Below the pieces are notes generated by a model that saw nothing but the letters and a program-made list of their open reading frames with translations, searched no databases and had not been told where the DNA came from. The position numbers and the translations under genes were made by a program. From Methylobacterium sp. W2 (lineage in GTDB: Bacteria; Pseudomonadota; Alphaproteobacteria; Rhizobiales; Beijerinckiaceae), in the NCBI RefSeq assembly GCF_020662345.1, contig NZ_VMOA01000017.1, positions 43,766 to 107,765 of the forward strand: DNA of 64,000 bases. The letters run 5' to 3'. This document shows, piece by piece, positions 55,506 through 64,000 of this stretch. The first letter of the stretch is position 1. Each line of letters starts with the position of its first letter.

Positions 55506-56657
55506 ATGGATCTCATCGCCACCACGCCGGCCCTCGCCGAGGCCTGCAGCCGTTTCGCCGGACAGCCGTTCGTCACCGTCGACACGGAGTTCATGCGGGA
55601 GACGACCTACTACCCCAAGCTCTGCCTGATCCAGATGGCGGGGCCGGACGGGTCGGGCGTACTCGTCGACCCGTTGTCCCCCGACATCGACCTCGCGCCG
55701 TTCTTCGCGCTGATGGCCGACGAGGGCGTGGTCAAGGTGTTCCACTCGGCGCGCCAGGATCTCGAGATCATCTGGCTGCTCGGCGGGCTGCTGCCGCAGC
55801 CGTTCTTCGATACGCAGGTCGCCGCCATGGTCTGCGGCTACGGCGATTCGGTCTCCTACGAGCAACTCGTCAACGACGTGGCCAAGGCCAAGATCGACAA
55901 ATCCTCCCGCTTCACCGACTGGTCGCGCCGCCCGCTCTCCGACGCCCAGTCGAGCTACGCCCTGTCCGACGTGACCCACCTGGTGAAGGTCTACGAGGTG
56001 CTGGCGGGGCAGCTTCTCTCCACCGATCGCGGCGAGTGGCTCGACGAGGAGATGAGTGTCCTTACCTCGCCGGATACCTACAAGGCCGACCCGGCCCAGG
56101 CCTGGCGCCGGCTCGCCGGCCGCATGCGCAAGCCGCGCGAGATCGCGGTGCTGGCCGAGGTCGCCGCCTGGCGCGAGCGCGAGGCGCAGACCCGCAACGT
56201 CCCACGCGGGCGCATCCTGAAGGACGAGGCGGTGATCGACATCGCCACCTCCGCTCCGCGCAACGTCGAGGCGCTGGGACGCCTCCGCTCGATCCCGGCG
56301 GGCTTCGAGCGTTCGCGGACCGGAGCCGACATCCTCGCCGCCGTAGAGCGCGGCTTCCAGCGCGACCTGTCCGACATCGTCCTGCCCGAACGCAGCCGGG
56401 GTCGAGGCGGCAACGGCGCCGTAGTGGAATTGCTGAAGGTGCTGCTCAAGGCGGTCTGCGAGGCCGAGGACGTGGCGCCCAAGATCGTCGCCACGATGGA
56501 TGACCTCGAAGCCATCGCCGAAGACGACGAGGCCGACATCGCCGTCCTGCACGGCTGGCGCCGGACACTGTTCGGCGAGAAGGCGCTTGCCCTCAAGGCC
56601 GGCCGCCTCGCCCTCTCGGCCGAGGGTGGGCGGATCGTGGTGCGCACGCTGGATTGA
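55506..56657 (+). CDS. rnd: Ribonuclease D
   Basis: The 383-residue product is a DEDD-family 3'-5' exoribonuclease acting in tRNA 3' maturation. The catalytic motifs are visible: [25 protein letters not shown] (Asp26, Glu28), [20 protein letters not shown] and [17 protein letters not shown]. The C-terminal half has the HRDC helices ([39 protein letters not shown]). Length and order are standard. It converges with a large exported-protein gene, with a hairpin between. Confidence 0.93.
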   Translation: MDLIATTPALAEACSRFAGQPFVTVDTEFMRETTYYPKLCLIQMAGPDGSGVLVDPLSPDIDLAPFFALMADEGVVKVFHSARQDLEIIWLLGGLLPQPFFDTQVAAMVCGYGDSVSYEQLVNDVAKAKIDKSSRFTDWSRRPLSDAQSSYALSDVTHLVKVYEVLAGQLLSTDRGEWLDEEMSVLTSPDTYKADPAQAWRRLAGRMRKPREIAVLAEVAAWREREAQTRNVPRGRILKDEAVIDIATSAPRNVEALGRLRSIPAGFERSRTGADILAAVERGFQRDLSDIVLPERSRGRGGNGAVVELLKVLLKAVCEAEDVAPKIVATMDDLEAIAEDDEADIAVLHGWRRTLFGEKALALKAGRLALSAEGGRIVVRTLD

Positions 56658-56674
56658 TCCGGATTCAGGCGCTT

Positions 56675-56695
56675 CTCCACCCCGCAACGGGGGAG
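56675..56695. terminator. Hairpin between rnd and the convergent gene
   Basis: CTCCACCCCG and CGGGGGAG arms with a CAA loop form a short GC hairpin in the convergent gap. There is no T-run, so termination is only likely. Confidence 0.4.
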
Positions 56696-56721
56696 TGAAG
56701 ACGTAGGCGTTCCTCCCCGTC

Positions 56722-58533
56722 TCAGTTCGCTTTCGCGCTCACGTCCAGCCTGTCGAGCACGGCGCCCGGTGTCGGGGCTGCGCTGAATTCGAGCATGCCG
56801 ATGCCGCCGGCATTCTTCGCCTTGGCGCTGAGGAGAAACGTGCCCGGCTTTGTCACGAACTGGCCCAGGGCCGCGCCGATGGCCTTGGCTCCGGCCGAGT
56901 TGCCGAGGATCGCCGGCACGCCGAAGGTGGTGGCGGTGACGTATTCCTGGGTCAGTTCCTCGGGCTTGAGGCTCAGGCTCTTCGATTGCGAGGCGATGAA
57001 GCGCTCGAACAGGCCGGTATTCTCGATCCGCAGATCGAGAGTCTTTGCAGTCGCGCCCAGCATGGCGAAGGTCGAGACGCTCGGATCGGGATCGAACACC
57101 GCCGGGCCGATGCCGCCGAGGGTGCCGTTGATCTTCACGCGGCCCATGTCCTTGCCCGACACCGACACCTCGCCGAACGAAAGCTCCTTCGCGGCCTCGT
57201 TCCAGGCCGTGTCGGCCACAACGTCGAGGTCGAGGTCGCGGTAGCCATAGGCGCCGAGGGAGCCGAGCCCCGGGATTCCGGCCACCGCCGAGGCGGGGAG
57301 GGTGAGGCCCGAGAGGTTGGCCCGACCGGTGGTGGGCAGGCCGTCGCGCAACGGGCCAAAGGCGAGGGCGCCGTCGCGCAGGCCGATATGCGTAGGCGCC
57401 GTCGCGGCCGGGGGGAGCGCGGGCGACACCGCGCCGGGGGGCTTCGCGGGGGGCTTGGGCGAAGCGGGCACCTCGTCAGGCGGCAGGTCGAGGCTGAGAT
57501 CCTTGAATGCCAGGGTGCCGAGCACCGGCGTCATCTGCCGTAAATCCGCTTCGGTGGGCTCCCCGGCCTGTGTCGAAAGCTTGCGCATGGCCACCACGGT
57601 CGGGGCGAAGGAGAAGCCCGCGAAGGACAGGCGCGAGAGCTTGCCGCTGGCCTCGCCCACCGTGAAGCCGAGATCCTCGAAGGTCAGGGTTCCCGAGGTG
57701 AAGGCCATGCGTCCCATGGTCATCGCCACGCGCTCGCCGTCATGGGCCTGATTGATCGTGAGCCCGCTGGCCTGGAACGAGCCGACAGAGAACCCGTCGA
57801 GGAGATCGGCCGCGGTTCCCAGGATCCGTGCCTTGTCGGCGGAGGCGGGCTGGGTGGGGTCTACGCGGGCCATCGCGTCCAGCGCGCCGGTCCATGTCCC
57901 GGGGATCTGGCGGCCGCTGACATCGCTGCCCTCGAGACGGGCGATCTTCACCACCGTGCCCTCGGCCTCCATCAAAATGTCGGCTGCCGAGAAGCCGCCA
58001 TAGATCCGTAGCATCGGGCTCTTGGCGTCGCCCGCCTCGCCGTAGAGCCGCGCCATCGCGGCGAGATCGACGTCCTTCATCTCGATGCGACCGTAGCTGG
58101 CGCTGTGTTTCGCCACACCCCCGGCCTCCGCGGCCGTCAATCCGACCGCAGCTGCCTGGGCGATGCGGCCGCCGCGCACATCCTTGGCCGTCACGTCGCG
58201 ATAGGTCGCGGTCTGGGCCTTGGTGCCGATCCGGGTCTCGGAGCGAAGCTCCGGGATCACGACGCTCGCGGCATCGAACTTCGCGAGACGCGCGGCCAGG
58301 GGGTCGGGGCCGGATTTGAGCAGGGCGAGGAGGTCATCCTTCGTCAGGCGCGTCCCGCTGACGATGACCTGCGGCGCGGTGAGGACCGTGCTGCCGAAGG
58401 TCATCGTTACGTTCTGGAGCGTGACGTCCTGCACGGCGGACGCCGCTTCCTGAGCCGAGGCCGGCAAGGGGCCGATCGGGCCGCCGCCGCCGAAAATGAG
58501 GAGGGCGCAGACCGAAAGGCCAGCCGTCCGCAT
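56722..58533 (-). CDS. Large exported protein of unknown function
   Basis: The 603-residue product begins MRTAGLSVCALLIFGGGGPIGPLPASAQEA, a signal peptide, followed by repeated beta-rich segments (VTLQNVTMTFGSTVLTAPQVIVSGTRL; TATYRDVTAKDVRGGRIAQAA; GLGSLGAYGYRDLDLDVVADTAWNEAAKELSFGEVSVSG) and a Pro-rich linker near residue 350. The pattern looks like the DUF-type, AsmA-like periplasmic proteins of Rhizobiales, but I do not recognise a named family. ATG 58533 was chosen because the signal peptide starts there; ATG 58563 is an alternative. It converges with rnd. Confidence 0.75.
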   Translation of the reverse strand: MRTAGLSVCALLIFGGGGPIGPLPASAQEAASAVQDVTLQNVTMTFGSTVLTAPQVIVSGTRLTKDDLLALLKSGPDPLAARLAKFDAASVVIPELRSETRIGTKAQTATYRDVTAKDVRGGRIAQAAAVGLTAAEAGGVAKHSASYGRIEMKDVDLAAMARLYGEAGDAKSPMLRIYGGFSAADILMEAEGTVVKIARLEGSDVSGRQIPGTWTGALDAMARVDPTQPASADKARILGTAADLLDGFSVGSFQASGLTINQAHDGERVAMTMGRMAFTSGTLTFEDLGFTVGEASGKLSRLSFAGFSFAPTVVAMRKLSTQAGEPTEADLRQMTPVLGTLAFKDLSLDLPPDEVPASPKPPAKPPGAVSPALPPAATAPTHIGLRDGALAFGPLRDGLPTTGRANLSGLTLPASAVAGIPGLGSLGAYGYRDLDLDVVADTAWNEAAKELSFGEVSVSGKDMGRVKINGTLGGIGPAVFDPDPSVSTFAMLGATAKTLDLRIENTGLFERFIASQSKSLSLKPEELTQEYVTATTFGVPAILGNSAGAKAIGAALGQFVTKPGTFLLSAKAKNAGGIGMLEFSAAPTPGAVLDRLDVSAKAN

Positions 58534-58694
58534 GAAGAAGGGACGACCTTGTGGGACGATCATGAGCGGATCCGGGGCGCTGCGAAAAAAGGCGCTTCGT
58601 GCAACGGTGCCGCGCCGAACCGCATCCGTGCCGCTTTTTCCACGGCGAGGCAATCGCGCTGCCGCACGCCGTGCTGTGACGGAATGACGATGGC

Positions 58695-59021
58695 TCAGAG
58701 GGAGAAAGAGGTGCCGCAGCCGCAGGAGGAGGTGACCTGCGGATTCTCGATCTTGAAGGCCTGACCGATCAGATCGTTGGCGAAATCAATGGTCGATCCG
58801 CTCATGTATTCGAGGGAGACGGGGTCGACGAGGACGGTGGCGCCGTCCCGCTCGATCACCACGTCGTCCTCGGCCCGCGCCCGCTCGATGTCGAAGGCGT
58901 AGGAGAAGCCCGAACAGCCGCCGCCGTTCACGCTGATCCGCAGGGACGCGCCGGGAGGCTCGGCCCCCATGATCTCGTTGATGCGCTTGGCCGCGCGGGG
59001 GGTCAGGGTGATGTCGGCCAT
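58695..59021 (-). CDS. Iron-sulfur cluster assembly/carrier protein, ErpA/IscA type
   Basis: The 108-residue product is an A-type Fe-S carrier. The three cluster-binding cysteines are Cys36 in NGGGCSGFSYAF, and Cys100 and Cys102 in SSCGCGTSFSL. The start MADITLTPRAAKRINEIM is typical. It passes clusters to apo-proteins. It stands alone and is divergent from dgt, with about 120 bp between the starts. Assignment to ErpA rather than IscA or SufA cannot be settled by eye. Confidence 0.92.
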   Translation of the reverse strand: MADITLTPRAAKRINEIMGAEPPGASLRISVNGGGCSGFSYAFDIERARAEDDVVIERDGATVLVDPVSLEYMSGSTIDFANDLIGQAFKIENPQVTSSCGCGTSFSL

Positions 59022-59140
59022 CGTGATGCTCTTGGGTTTCGTCGATTGCCAGAAGCGCTAGCCCACACAAGATATGCGCCGTAGAGACGCGCTGCAACGC
59101 GGGATAGCCGTTGCGCGCGATGGCGCATTCAGGAGGTGAC

Positions 59141-60388
59141 GTGCGGCACAGGGGCGAACGCTGGCGGGCGCGCTACGCCACCGATCCGGCGGCCACGCGC
59201 GGGCGGCTGATTCCGGAGGCGATCTCGCCCACGCGCAGCGACTTCCAGCGCGACCGCGACCGGATCATCCATTCGGCCGCCTTCCGCCGCCTGAAGCACA
59301 AGACCCAGGTCTTCGTCCACCACGAGGGCGACCATTACCGGACCCGCCTGACCCATACCCTGGAAGTCAGCCAGATCGCCCGCGCGCTGGCCCGGGCGCT
59401 CGGCCTCGACGAGGATCTCGCGGAGGCGCTGGCGCTCTCCCACGACCTCGGCCACACCTGTTTCGGCCATACCGGCGAGGACGCGCTCGACGCCCTCATG
59501 GCCGCTCACGGCGGGTTCGACCACAATGCCCAGGCCCTGCGGATCGTGACCCGGCTCGAGCGGCGCTATGCCGGGTTCGACGGGCTCAACCTCGCCTGGG
59601 AGACCCTGGAAGGCCTCGTCAAGCACAACGGTCCTCTCCTCACGAAGGATGGCGCCCCGACCCCGCGCTGGGCAGGGCGTGGCATTCCCGCCGCCATCCT
59701 CGAATACAACGCACAGAACGATCTCGATCTCGCCCGTTTCGCCGGGCCGGAGGCGCAGGCGGCGGCTTTGGCCGACGATATCGCCTATGACAGCCACGAC
59801 CTCGACGACGGCCTGCGGGCAGGCCTGTTCGAACTGTCGGATCTCGATGGCGTCCCCTTCCTCCGGGACATCCTCGACGAGATCGACGCGCTGCACCCGA
59901 ATCTCGAGGAATCGCGAAAGATTCACGAGTTGGCGCGGCGCGTGATCACCCGCTTCGTCGAGGACGTGATCGCCGAGAGCACCCGACGGATCGAGGCCTT
60001 GGCACCGAATTCCGTCGCCGATATCCGCACGGCCGACGAGGCGGTCATCTCCTTCTCGCCGGCCCTGGAGGAGGCGGATGCCACGATCAAGCGCTTCCTC
60101 TACGCGCGGATGTACCGCCACCCGAGCGTGCTGGCGGTGCGGGCGCAGGCGGACATCATCGTAGCGGACCTGTTCGATGTCTTCAGCACCAACCCTGCCT
60201 CCATGCCGGAGGAATGGCAGGCCGGGCTCGAGGGGGCAGGGGAGGGGCGAATCGCGCGGCGGGTGGCCGACTACATCGCCGGCATGACCGACACCTACGC
60301 GGTGCTCGCCCACAAGCGCCTGTTCGCCACCACGCCGGACCTGCACTGGAGCCCCGAAAGCCGGGGCCTGCCGCTGGCGGAGGGGTAG
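59141..60388 (+). CDS. dgt: Deoxyguanosinetriphosphate triphosphohydrolase-like protein
   Basis: The 415-residue product is an HD-domain dNTPase, which splits dNTPs to nucleoside and triphosphate. It shows [30 protein letters not shown], the HD metal site [24 protein letters not shown] with [20 protein letters not shown], and [18 protein letters not shown]. The start GTG 59141 was chosen because a full AGGAGGTGA site lies just upstream and the family begins about ten residues before the [12 protein letters not shown] motif; ATG 59120 and TTG 59111 are in-frame alternatives. Confidence 0.9.
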   Translation: MRHRGERWRARYATDPAATRGRLIPEAISPTRSDFQRDRDRIIHSAAFRRLKHKTQVFVHHEGDHYRTRLTHTLEVSQIARALARALGLDEDLAEALALSHDLGHTCFGHTGEDALDALMAAHGGFDHNAQALRIVTRLERRYAGFDGLNLAWETLEGLVKHNGPLLTKDGAPTPRWAGRGIPAAILEYNAQNDLDLARFAGPEAQAAALADDIAYDSHDLDDGLRAGLFELSDLDGVPFLRDILDEIDALHPNLEESRKIHELARRVITRFVEDVIAESTRRIEALAPNSVADIRTADEAVISFSPALEEADATIKRFLYARMYRHPSVLAVRAQADIIVADLFDVFSTNPASMPEEWQAGLEGAGEGRIARRVADYIAGMTDTYAVLAHKRLFATTPDLHWSPESRGLPLAEG

Positions 60389-60411
60389 GGGCCGAGACTT
60401 CAGGACGATCC

Positions 60412-60999
60412 ATGCGCATCTGCTTCATCGGCGACAGTTTCGTGAACGGGGTCGGTGACGACACCTGTCTCGGATGGACGGGCCGTCTCTGTGCCGAGGC
60501 CCGCCGCGCGGGCTGGGACGTCACGCATTACAATCTGGGCATTCGCCGCGACACCAGCCTCGACATCCACGAACGCTGGCGACGCGAGGCCGAAGCCCGC
60601 CTGCCCGAGGGGCTGGACGGCCGGCTCGTTTTCGCCTTCGGCGCAAACGATTGCACCTTCATGGATGGCCGAACCCGCGTCCCTCATGACCGCTGCCTCG
60701 ACACGGTCCGGGCGATTCTCGCAGACGCCGCCGGTTGGCGAAAAACCCTGATGATCGGCCCGCTTCCCGTCTGCGACGATCCCTCGACGGATGCGCGAAT
60801 TTTGGCTCTGTCAAATGACATGGCTCCCATCTGCGCCCGTCTCGGCGTTCCGTTCCTTCCGGTCTTCGACGTGGCCAGGGGATCCGATGCATGGGCCAGG
60901 GAGGCCGCGGCGGGGGACGGAACCCACCCCAATGCCGGCGGCTACGCGGCCTTGGCCAGCGTCGTTGCCGAGTGGGAGGCTTGGCGCGCCTGGTTCTGA
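60412..60999 (+). CDS. SGNH/GDSL-type hydrolase
   Basis: The 195-residue product has the SGNH blocks: block I MRICFIGDSFVNGVGDD (Ser nucleophile near 9), block II LGIRRDTSLDIHERW, block III FAFGANDCTFMDG (Gly-x-Asn) and block V GDGTHPNAGGYAAL (Asp-x-x-His). There is no signal peptide, so it is cytoplasmic. Family members hydrolyse esters of lipids, sugars or acyl-CoA. It follows dgt by 23 bp and precedes argS by 135 bp, possibly in one transcript. The substrate is unknown. Confidence 0.88.
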   Translation: MRICFIGDSFVNGVGDDTCLGWTGRLCAEARRAGWDVTHYNLGIRRDTSLDIHERWRREAEARLPEGLDGRLVFAFGANDCTFMDGRTRVPHDRCLDTVRAILADAAGWRKTLMIGPLPVCDDPSTDARILALSNDMAPICARLGVPFLPVFDVARGSDAWAREAAAGDGTHPNAGGYAALASVVAEWEAWRAWF

Positions 61000-61134
61000 A
61001 GCGCCGGCCTGATGGAGGAGACAAAGGACGATGGGCGGTCTCCCGTGACACCTGCCCCCCGCATTGGTATGCCGCCGCATTGAGGCGCAGGCCGTCGTGA
61101 CGATGCGGCTTGGCGCGAGCGGAACAGATATCCC

Positions 61135-62880
61135 ATGAACATCTTCGCCACCTTCGAGGCGCGTGTGCGCGAGGCGCTCGAGAGCCTGATCCGGTCCGGG
61201 ACGCTGCCCGAGGGGCTCGATCTCTCCCGCGTGGTGGTCGAGCCGCCGCGCGATGCCACTCACGGCGATCTCGCCACGAACGCCGCCCTGGTCCTCGCCA
61301 AGGAGGCCCGGACCAATCCGAAAGCGCTCGGCGAGGCGCTGGCGGCGGAGCTTCGGCAGGATCCCCGCGTGGTCGAGGCGAGCGTGGCCGGACCCGGCTT
61401 CATCAATCTGCGCCTGACGCCCGAGACCTATCACGAGGTCGTGCGTGCGGCGCTCGGCGAGGGCGCCGCCTATGGCCGCGCCCGCATGCCCGGTGGCAAG
61501 GTCAACATCGAGTACGTCTCGGCCAACCCCACCGGGCCGATGCATGTGGGCCATGGCCGCGGGGCGGTGTTCGGCGACGCGCTGGCCAACCTGCTCGTGG
61601 CGGCCGGCCGCGACGTGACGCGCGAGTACTACATCAACGATGCCGGCGCGCAGGTGGACGTGCTCGCCCGCTCTGCGTTCCTGCGCTACCGCGAGGCGCT
61701 AGGCGACACGGTCGGCCCCGTGCCCGAAGGCCTCTATCCCGGCGACTATCTCGTGCCGGTGGGCAAGGCGCTCGCCGAGAAGCACGGCCGCGCGCTCCTC
61801 GACGCGCCGGAATCCGAGTGGCTGCCGCAGGTGCGGGCGGACGCCATCGCCGCGATGATGGAGCTGATCCGGGGCGACCTCGCCCGGCTCGGCATCCATC
61901 ACGACGTCTTCTTCTCGGAAGCCACCCTGAAGGAGGCGGTGCCCGTCCTCCTGGCGGAGCTTCGCGAAAAGGGCCTTGTCTACGAGGGCCGGCTGCCGCC
62001 GCCGAAGGGCCAGCTGCCGGAGGATTGGGAGGACCGTGAGCAAACCCTGTTCCGAACCGTGGAGTTCGGCGACGACGTCGACCGGCCGCTGTTGAAGTCG
62101 GACGGCTCGTTCACCTACTTCGCCTTCGACATCGCCTATCATCGCGACAAGATCAGGCGCGGCGCCACCGACCTCATCGACGTTCTCGGGGCGGATCACG
62201 GCGGCTACGTCAAGCGCATGCAGGCGGCGGTGAAGGCGGTGAGTGACGGGAACGCCACCCTCGACGTGAAGCTGTGCCAGTTGGTGCGCCTCCTTCGGGC
62301 CGGCGAGCCGGTGAAGATGTCCAAGCGCGCGGGCGAGTTCATCACCCTCGCCGAGGTGGTCGACGAGGTCGGCCGCGACGCGATCCGCTTCATGATGCTC
62401 TACCGCAAGAACGACGCGACTCTGGATTTCGACCTCGCCAAGGTGGTGGAGCAATCCAAGGACAACCCGGTCTTCTACGTGCAGTACGCCCATGCCCGCT
62501 GCGCCTCGGTGTTCCGGCAGGCGCGCGAAGCCATGCCCGGCGAGAACTTTTCCGTCGCCGGCCTCGCGGATGCGGATCTGACGCGGCTCGCCGATTCCGC
62601 GGAGGTCGAGATCATGCGGCTCATCGCCCAATACCCACGGGTGATCGAAGCGGCGGCGGCGGCACACGAGCCACACCGTGTGGCATTCTACCTCTACGAG
62701 CTGGCAAGTTCCCTGCATGGTTTCTGGAACAAAGGCAAAGACTTGCCGCAATTACGGTTTATTAATCTAAACGACCGAAACTCGACACGGGCAAGACTGG
62801 CCCTCGTGGAGGCTTTGAGAGGCGTCGTCGCCTCCGGCCTCGCGGTCTTGGGTGTCACCGCGCCGGATGAAATGCGGTGA
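61135..62880 (+). CDS. argS: Arginyl-tRNA synthetase
   Basis: The 581-residue product is a class I ArgRS. It has the N-terminal Add-1 domain, the HIGH-type motif [24 protein letters not shown] near 124-147, [24 protein letters not shown] [13 protein letters not shown], the KMSKS region [33 protein letters not shown] near 387, and the DALR anticodon domain at the C-terminus. Length is standard. It is followed after 30 bp by a SPOR-domain gene, as in other Hyphomicrobiales. Confidence 0.96.
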   Translation: MNIFATFEARVREALESLIRSGTLPEGLDLSRVVVEPPRDATHGDLATNAALVLAKEARTNPKALGEALAAELRQDPRVVEASVAGPGFINLRLTPETYHEVVRAALGEGAAYGRARMPGGKVNIEYVSANPTGPMHVGHGRGAVFGDALANLLVAAGRDVTREYYINDAGAQVDVLARSAFLRYREALGDTVGPVPEGLYPGDYLVPVGKALAEKHGRALLDAPESEWLPQVRADAIAAMMELIRGDLARLGIHHDVFFSEATLKEAVPVLLAELREKGLVYEGRLPPPKGQLPEDWEDREQTLFRTVEFGDDVDRPLLKSDGSFTYFAFDIAYHRDKIRRGATDLIDVLGADHGGYVKRMQAAVKAVSDGNATLDVKLCQLVRLLRAGEPVKMSKRAGEFITLAEVVDEVGRDAIRFMMLYRKNDATLDFDLAKVVEQSKDNPVFYVQYAHARCASVFRQAREAMPGENFSVAGLADADLTRLADSAEVEIMRLIAQYPRVIEAAAAAHEPHRVAFYLYELASSLHGFWNKGKDLPQLRFINLNDRNSTRARLALVEALRGVVASGLAVLGVTAPDEMR

Positions 62881-62910
62881 GGTGATCTCGGCGTGAAGAG
62901 GAATGCTGCC

Positions 62911-64000
62911 ATGACGACGAACGCTTCGCGAGCGCCTGTCGATTTCGACGCCTTCGCGCGTGACTTGCAGCCCACGACACCGCCCCAGCCGCAGGCCCAG
63001 CCTGCGGCAAAGCCCGACCCGTTGGCGGAACTCGCCCGCATCGTCGGCCAGGACGACCCCTTCCGCGCCCTGCTCGAAGCCCGCGATTCCCGCACCGCGC
63101 CCCAGCCGCAGGGCCAGGGCGGGCGGAGGGAACCGACCTTCCACGACGAGGCACCGGCAGCCGCTCATTCCGCCCATGCCGGGGCGCCGGCGGCCTATGC
63201 AACTGCGCCTGCGGCCTACGCTCAGCATCCCCAGTACCAGACGGCGCCCGAATCGGAGGCCACGCTCTCGGCTCATCCGGCCGATGCCTTCGACCAGTAT
63301 CTCGCCTCCGTCGATCACAGCGCCTATGCCGACGGGGTCCATGATCCCCGCGGATCGGAGGCCTATGCGCCGGAGCAGGACGACCGCCTCAACCGCGCGG
63401 CCGAACGCCCCCGCCAGCGCAGCCGCCTCGTCTCCGTGGGGGCCGGCCTCGGCGTGCTGGTGGTCTGCGTCACCGGCGCGCTCACCTGGCGCGGCCTGCA
63501 TTCGAGCCAGGGCGACGGCACCGTGCCCACGATCCTGGCCGACAAGGCTCCGCTGAAGATCGCTCCGCAGAAGGCGGACGGCGTCGAGATCCCCGACCAG
63601 AACAAGCAGATCTACGACCGCAACGCCAAGGACGGCCAGATCCGCATCGTCAACCGCGAAGAACAGCCGGTCGACGTCGCGCAGGCCGCCCGGTCCGCCC
63701 AGCGCGCCGGGGAGGGTGGAGCCACGCCGTCCACCGGGCAGGGCGGCAATACCGGCCCCCTCACCGAAACTCTCGGCGAGCCCCGCCGGGTGCGGACCGT
63801 GTCGGTCAAGCCGGATACGCCTCCGCCGCCGCCCCAGCGCGAGGCGTCCGCCGCCCAATCCGTGATCCCCACGATGACCCTTCCGGGCGATAACAGCGGC
63901 TCGACCAACGGGTCGATGCATCCGCGCGTCGGAAAGCTGCCGACGGCGACGCCCGCCCCGGCCGACGAAGCTGCGGCACCCGAGCAGGCCGCCCCCGCTC
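62911..64000 (+). CDS. SPOR-domain-type cell-division protein, N-terminal part (cut by window end)
   Basis: The frame from ATG 62911 runs open to the end of the window (363 codons and one extra base) without a stop. It has an Ala-, Pro- and Gln-rich N-terminus (VDFDAFARDLQPTTPPQPQAQ), then a conserved block DPLAELARIVGQDDPFRALLEA, one membrane segment (RLVSVGAGLGVLVVCVTGALTW near 172-193) and a low-complexity Pro/Ala/Gly-rich region. This is the usual N-terminal half of the SPOR protein that follows argS in Rhizobiales; the SPOR domain lies beyond 64000. GTG 62893 is an alternative start. A ribosome site (AGAGGAA) precedes ATG 62911. Confidence 0.8.
   Translation, partial: MTTNASRAPVDFDAFARDLQPTTPPQPQAQPAAKPDPLAELARIVGQDDPFRALLEARDSRTAPQPQGQGGRREPTFHDEAPAAAHSAHAGAPAAYATAPAAYAQHPQYQTAPESEATLSAHPADAFDQYLASVDHSAYADGVHDPRGSEAYAPEQDDRLNRAAERPRQRSRLVSVGAGLGVLVVCVTGALTWRGLHSSQGDGTVPTILADKAPLKIAPQKADGVEIPDQNKQIYDRNAKDGQIRIVNREEQPVDVAQAARSAQRAGEGGATPSTGQGGNTGPLTETLGEPRRVRTVSVKPDTPPPPPQREASAAQSVIPTMTLPGDNSGSTNGSMHPRVGKLPTATPAPADEAAAPEQAAPA

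Overview
The window is high-GC chromosomal DNA from a methylotrophic alphaproteobacterium, most likely Methylobacterium or Methylorubrum. The main reason is a compact block (about 6.4-20.5 kb) that holds the whole tetrahydromethanopterin (H4MPT) / methylofuran formaldehyde-oxidation route: fae, mtdB, mch and fhcBADC, plus mptG and several cofactor-pathway genes of uncertain role. The GatCAB amidotransferase, Hda-type DnaA paralogue, PerM-hda, ppk-ppx and dgt-argS-SPOR linkages also fit Hyphomicrobiales. Most genes lack experimental meaning from sequence alone; calls rest on motif and family recognition by eye.

Layout. 0-6.4 kb: a Tat-exported PhoX-type phosphatase, DNA topoisomerase IV subunit B (parE), a bidirectional terminator, an Omp25-type outer-membrane beta-barrel protein on the minus strand and a 0.8-kb non-coding gap. 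6.4-20.5 kb: fhcBADC on the minus strand, divergent from the plus-strand run mptG-mtdB-ATP-grasp-mch-ATP-grasp-CitG-like-fae, which ends at a strong terminator; then a HisA-like gene divergent from a COG1548-type gene and a 66-residue unknown protein. Fae condenses formaldehyde with H4MPT, MtdB and Mch take methylene- to formyl-H4MPT, and the Fhc complex moves the formyl group to methylofuran and releases formate. 20.5-25.7 kb: ruvX, a SMI1/KNR4-type gene, and gatC-gatA-(small membrane protein)-gatB.

25.7-27.6 kb is a decayed stretch with a small membrane protein, a broken GNAT acetyltransferase and a truncated binding-protein-like frame. 27.6-31.4 kb is an AaeAXB-like efflux operon (HlyD, DUF1656, FUSC) led by a DUF4345 gene; the FUSC gene carries an in-frame 15-bp minisatellite. 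31.4-37 kb: small secreted proteins, a glutathione transferase, ndk, a lipoprotein, a higBA toxin-antitoxin pair with two clear palindromic operators, and purM-purN. 37-43.6 kb: PerM-family permease, hda, polyphosphate kinase and exopolyphosphatase. 43.6-49.8 kb: a Tat-exported acetamidase/formamidase, a membrane protein, the malic enzyme maeB, a left-handed beta-helix acetyltransferase and DUF3297.

49.8-51.6 kb is a small accessory island of lower GC holding a polymorphic-toxin-like nuclease with a frameshifted 5' end and its likely immunity gene. 51.7-64 kb returns to core genes: a glycosyltransferase, aspS, a WYL-like protein, rnd, a large exported protein, an ErpA/IscA-type protein, dgt, an SGNH hydrolase, argS and the start of a SPOR-domain gene cut by the window end. 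No tRNA, rRNA, CRISPR array or complete insertion sequence was recognised. The most interesting points are the toxin island, the higBA operator pair, the unknown genes of the H4MPT block and the repeat elements inside its operon.
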